Positions 63,278 through 64,000 of a DNA stretch of 64,000 nt are shown in pieces. This DNA is from Gemmata palustris. Lineage in GTDB: Bacteria > Planctomycetota > Planctomycetia > Gemmatales > Gemmataceae. The stretch is from NCBI RefSeq assembly GCF_017939745.1, contig NZ_JAGKQQ010000001.1, positions 3,534,001 through 3,598,000 on the forward strand, in the 5' to 3' direction. Made by a program: the position numbers and the translations under genes. Below the pieces are notes generated by a model. The model was not told where the DNA came from, did not search any database, and worked only from the letters and a program-made list of their open reading frames with translations. The stretch's first letter is position 1. The number at the start of each line of letters is the position of its first letter.

Positions 63278-63625
63278 ATGAGAGACGCCGGAAACATCTT
63301 CGCCGATTTACCTGCAGAACGGCCCGCGGGCGAGCTGTTCGAGACGCTGCTGCAGCACCCGAATTGGAAGATCGAGCGCATTACGTCGTGGGGGCACGCA
63401 ACAGCGCCCGGCGAGTGGTTCGACCAACGCACCGACGAATGGGTGATTCTGCTCGCGGGCGCAGCGCGCCTTCATATCGAGGGCGAACCCACTGCGCGCG
63501 AACTCGGACCGGGCGATTGGGTGTTCCTCCCGGCCCACCTGCGGCACCGCGTCGAATGGACGGACGAGACGCGGCCGACCGTGTGGCTGGCGTTTCATGC
63601 AGCAGCGGGAACCGCCCAGGATTAG
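63278..63625 (+). CDS. Cupin-domain protein
   Basis: 115 residues. A single cupin barrel is visible: APGEWFDQRTDEWVILLAGA (motif 1 region) and ELGPGDWVFLPAHLRHRVEW (motif 2 region, with PAHLRH). The usual first His pair (HxH) is replaced by FDQRTDEW, so metal binding may be incomplete. It lies 64 bases after the PQQ-propeller gene, with a weak seven-base GCCCGGT/ACCGGGC hairpin (63222-63252) between them. The function is not predictable. Confidence 0.85.
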   Translation: MRDAGNIFADLPAERPAGELFETLLQHPNWKIERITSWGHATAPGEWFDQRTDEWVILLAGAARLHIEGEPTARELGPGDWVFLPAHLRHRVEWTDETRPTVWLAFHAAAGTAQD

Positions 63626-64000
63626 GAACAATCGCGCGTGAATTCGCGGCGCTGAAATCGTAGCGCTTGCGAACGGACGTCGCGAGCGAAGTCGAACCCG
63701 GCGAAGCCCCATCGGAACCCGATGCGAACTCAACACGAGATGCTTTCTAAATCCTGTTCATCCCGTTCATCTTGTCAGAAGTCTTCTTTCGATCTCATAC
63801 CGAATCGTGCGGATGACTTGTCTTCTGTAGCCGGCCTCCGTGAGGCCGGGGAGCCACCGACCGTGGATATCTCGGCCTCACGGAGACCGGCTACAGAAAA
63901 TCAAAACGAGATCGTATCACTCACACCGGCCGTTCGCCTCAAACGCCAGTGAGCATTCGCCGCGCGGTTCGCGCGGTTTCACCTCACTCACCTTCGCAGC
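63626..64000. other. Right-end non-coding region with repeats
   Basis: 375 bases with no supported gene. It holds the inverted repeat at 63823-63898 and, at about 63749-63776, a short GTTCATCC-type tandem (CCTGTTCATCCCGTTCATC). The 76-codon plus frame at 63722-63952 runs through the repeat and is not convincing. Confidence 0.6.
63823..63898. repeat. 26-bp inverted repeat with one mismatch
   Basis: Arms 63823-63848 and 63873-63898 are complementary over 26 bases apart from one C/A mismatch (starts TTCTGTAGCCGG; ends CCGGCTACAGAA). The loop is 24 bases. It resembles in form, but not in sequence, the palindromes at 8875 and 41674. Confidence 0.85.

Overview
The window looks like chromosomal DNA of a planctomycete of the Gemmata type (Gemmataceae). 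The reasons are the high G+C content and the protein families: several DUF1559 proteins with a pilin-like N terminus and an H-x9-DG C terminus, two paired DUF1549/DUF1553 + DUF1501 sets, secreted EF-hand and PQQ-propeller proteins, an ECF sigma factor beside a membrane Ser/Thr kinase, and a large secreted repeat protein carrying an LEDRVTPS motif near its N terminus. I saw no rRNA, convincing tRNA, CRISPR array, intact transposase or prophage. Coordinates below use start codons chosen from ribosome binding sites, signal peptides and gene overlaps, so many genes are shorter than the longest open frame.

Layout. 1-8.9 kb: the 5' end of a minus-strand radical-SAM-like gene, a secreted protein, then a 1922-residue secretin-like protein followed by a secreted protein and a lipoprotein. 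9-13.2 kb: a cytochrome-type DUF1549/DUF1553 gene, a small unknown gene and a DUF1501 gene, tightly coupled. 13.3-23.5 kb: a compact six-gene run (asparagine-synthase-like, radical SAM, halogenase-like flavoprotein, TPR/FG-GAP/ASPIC protein, FG-GAP/ASPIC protein, RnfD/UnbU-like membrane protein); the last three resemble the UnbV/UnbU accessory proteins of enediyne clusters, but there is no polyketide synthase. 23.6-26.6 kb (minus): a NitT/TauT-type ABC importer whose lipoprotein has a Cys-rich tail. 26.7-31.5 kb (minus): an Asn-Gln heptad coiled coil, an EF-hand/redoxin/CMD fusion protein, a lipoprotein, a DUF1559 protein and a small secreted protein. 31.7-34.6 kb: divergent membrane kinase and ECF sigma factor. 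34.7-37.5 kb: a small secreted QT-repeat protein and a TolC-type lipoprotein. 37.9-41.6 kb: three DUF1559 genes and a small lipoprotein, two with duplicated leaders carrying a sigma-54-like motif. 41.9-46.3 kb: a second DUF1549/DUF1553-DUF1501 set plus an EF-hand protein. 46.4-49 kb: a basic-secretory-type metalloprotease, a large intergenic region with a possible structured RNA, and a PAS protein.

49.3-54.1 kb is an ergothioneine operon: egtB, egtD, a DUF427 protein, an ABC ATPase and a permease fused to its substrate-binding domain, ending in a strong terminator. The transporter resembles the known ergothioneine importer EgtUV but has its two domains in the opposite order. 54.2-57.5 kb holds small zinc-ribbon-like genes, a PA0069-type radical SAM protein and a truncated acetyltransferase next to AT-rich, repeat-containing DNA. 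57.5-64 kb holds the 1324-residue repeat protein (minus), a PQQ-propeller protein and a cupin.

The most notable items are the UnbV/UnbU-like operon with a halogenase-like enzyme and no PKS, the ergothioneine operon with a domain-swapped transporter, the giant secretin-like protein, and a repeat element that has been absorbed in frame into a DUF1553 gene. Several long perfect inverted repeats between genes look like dispersed elements of this lineage.
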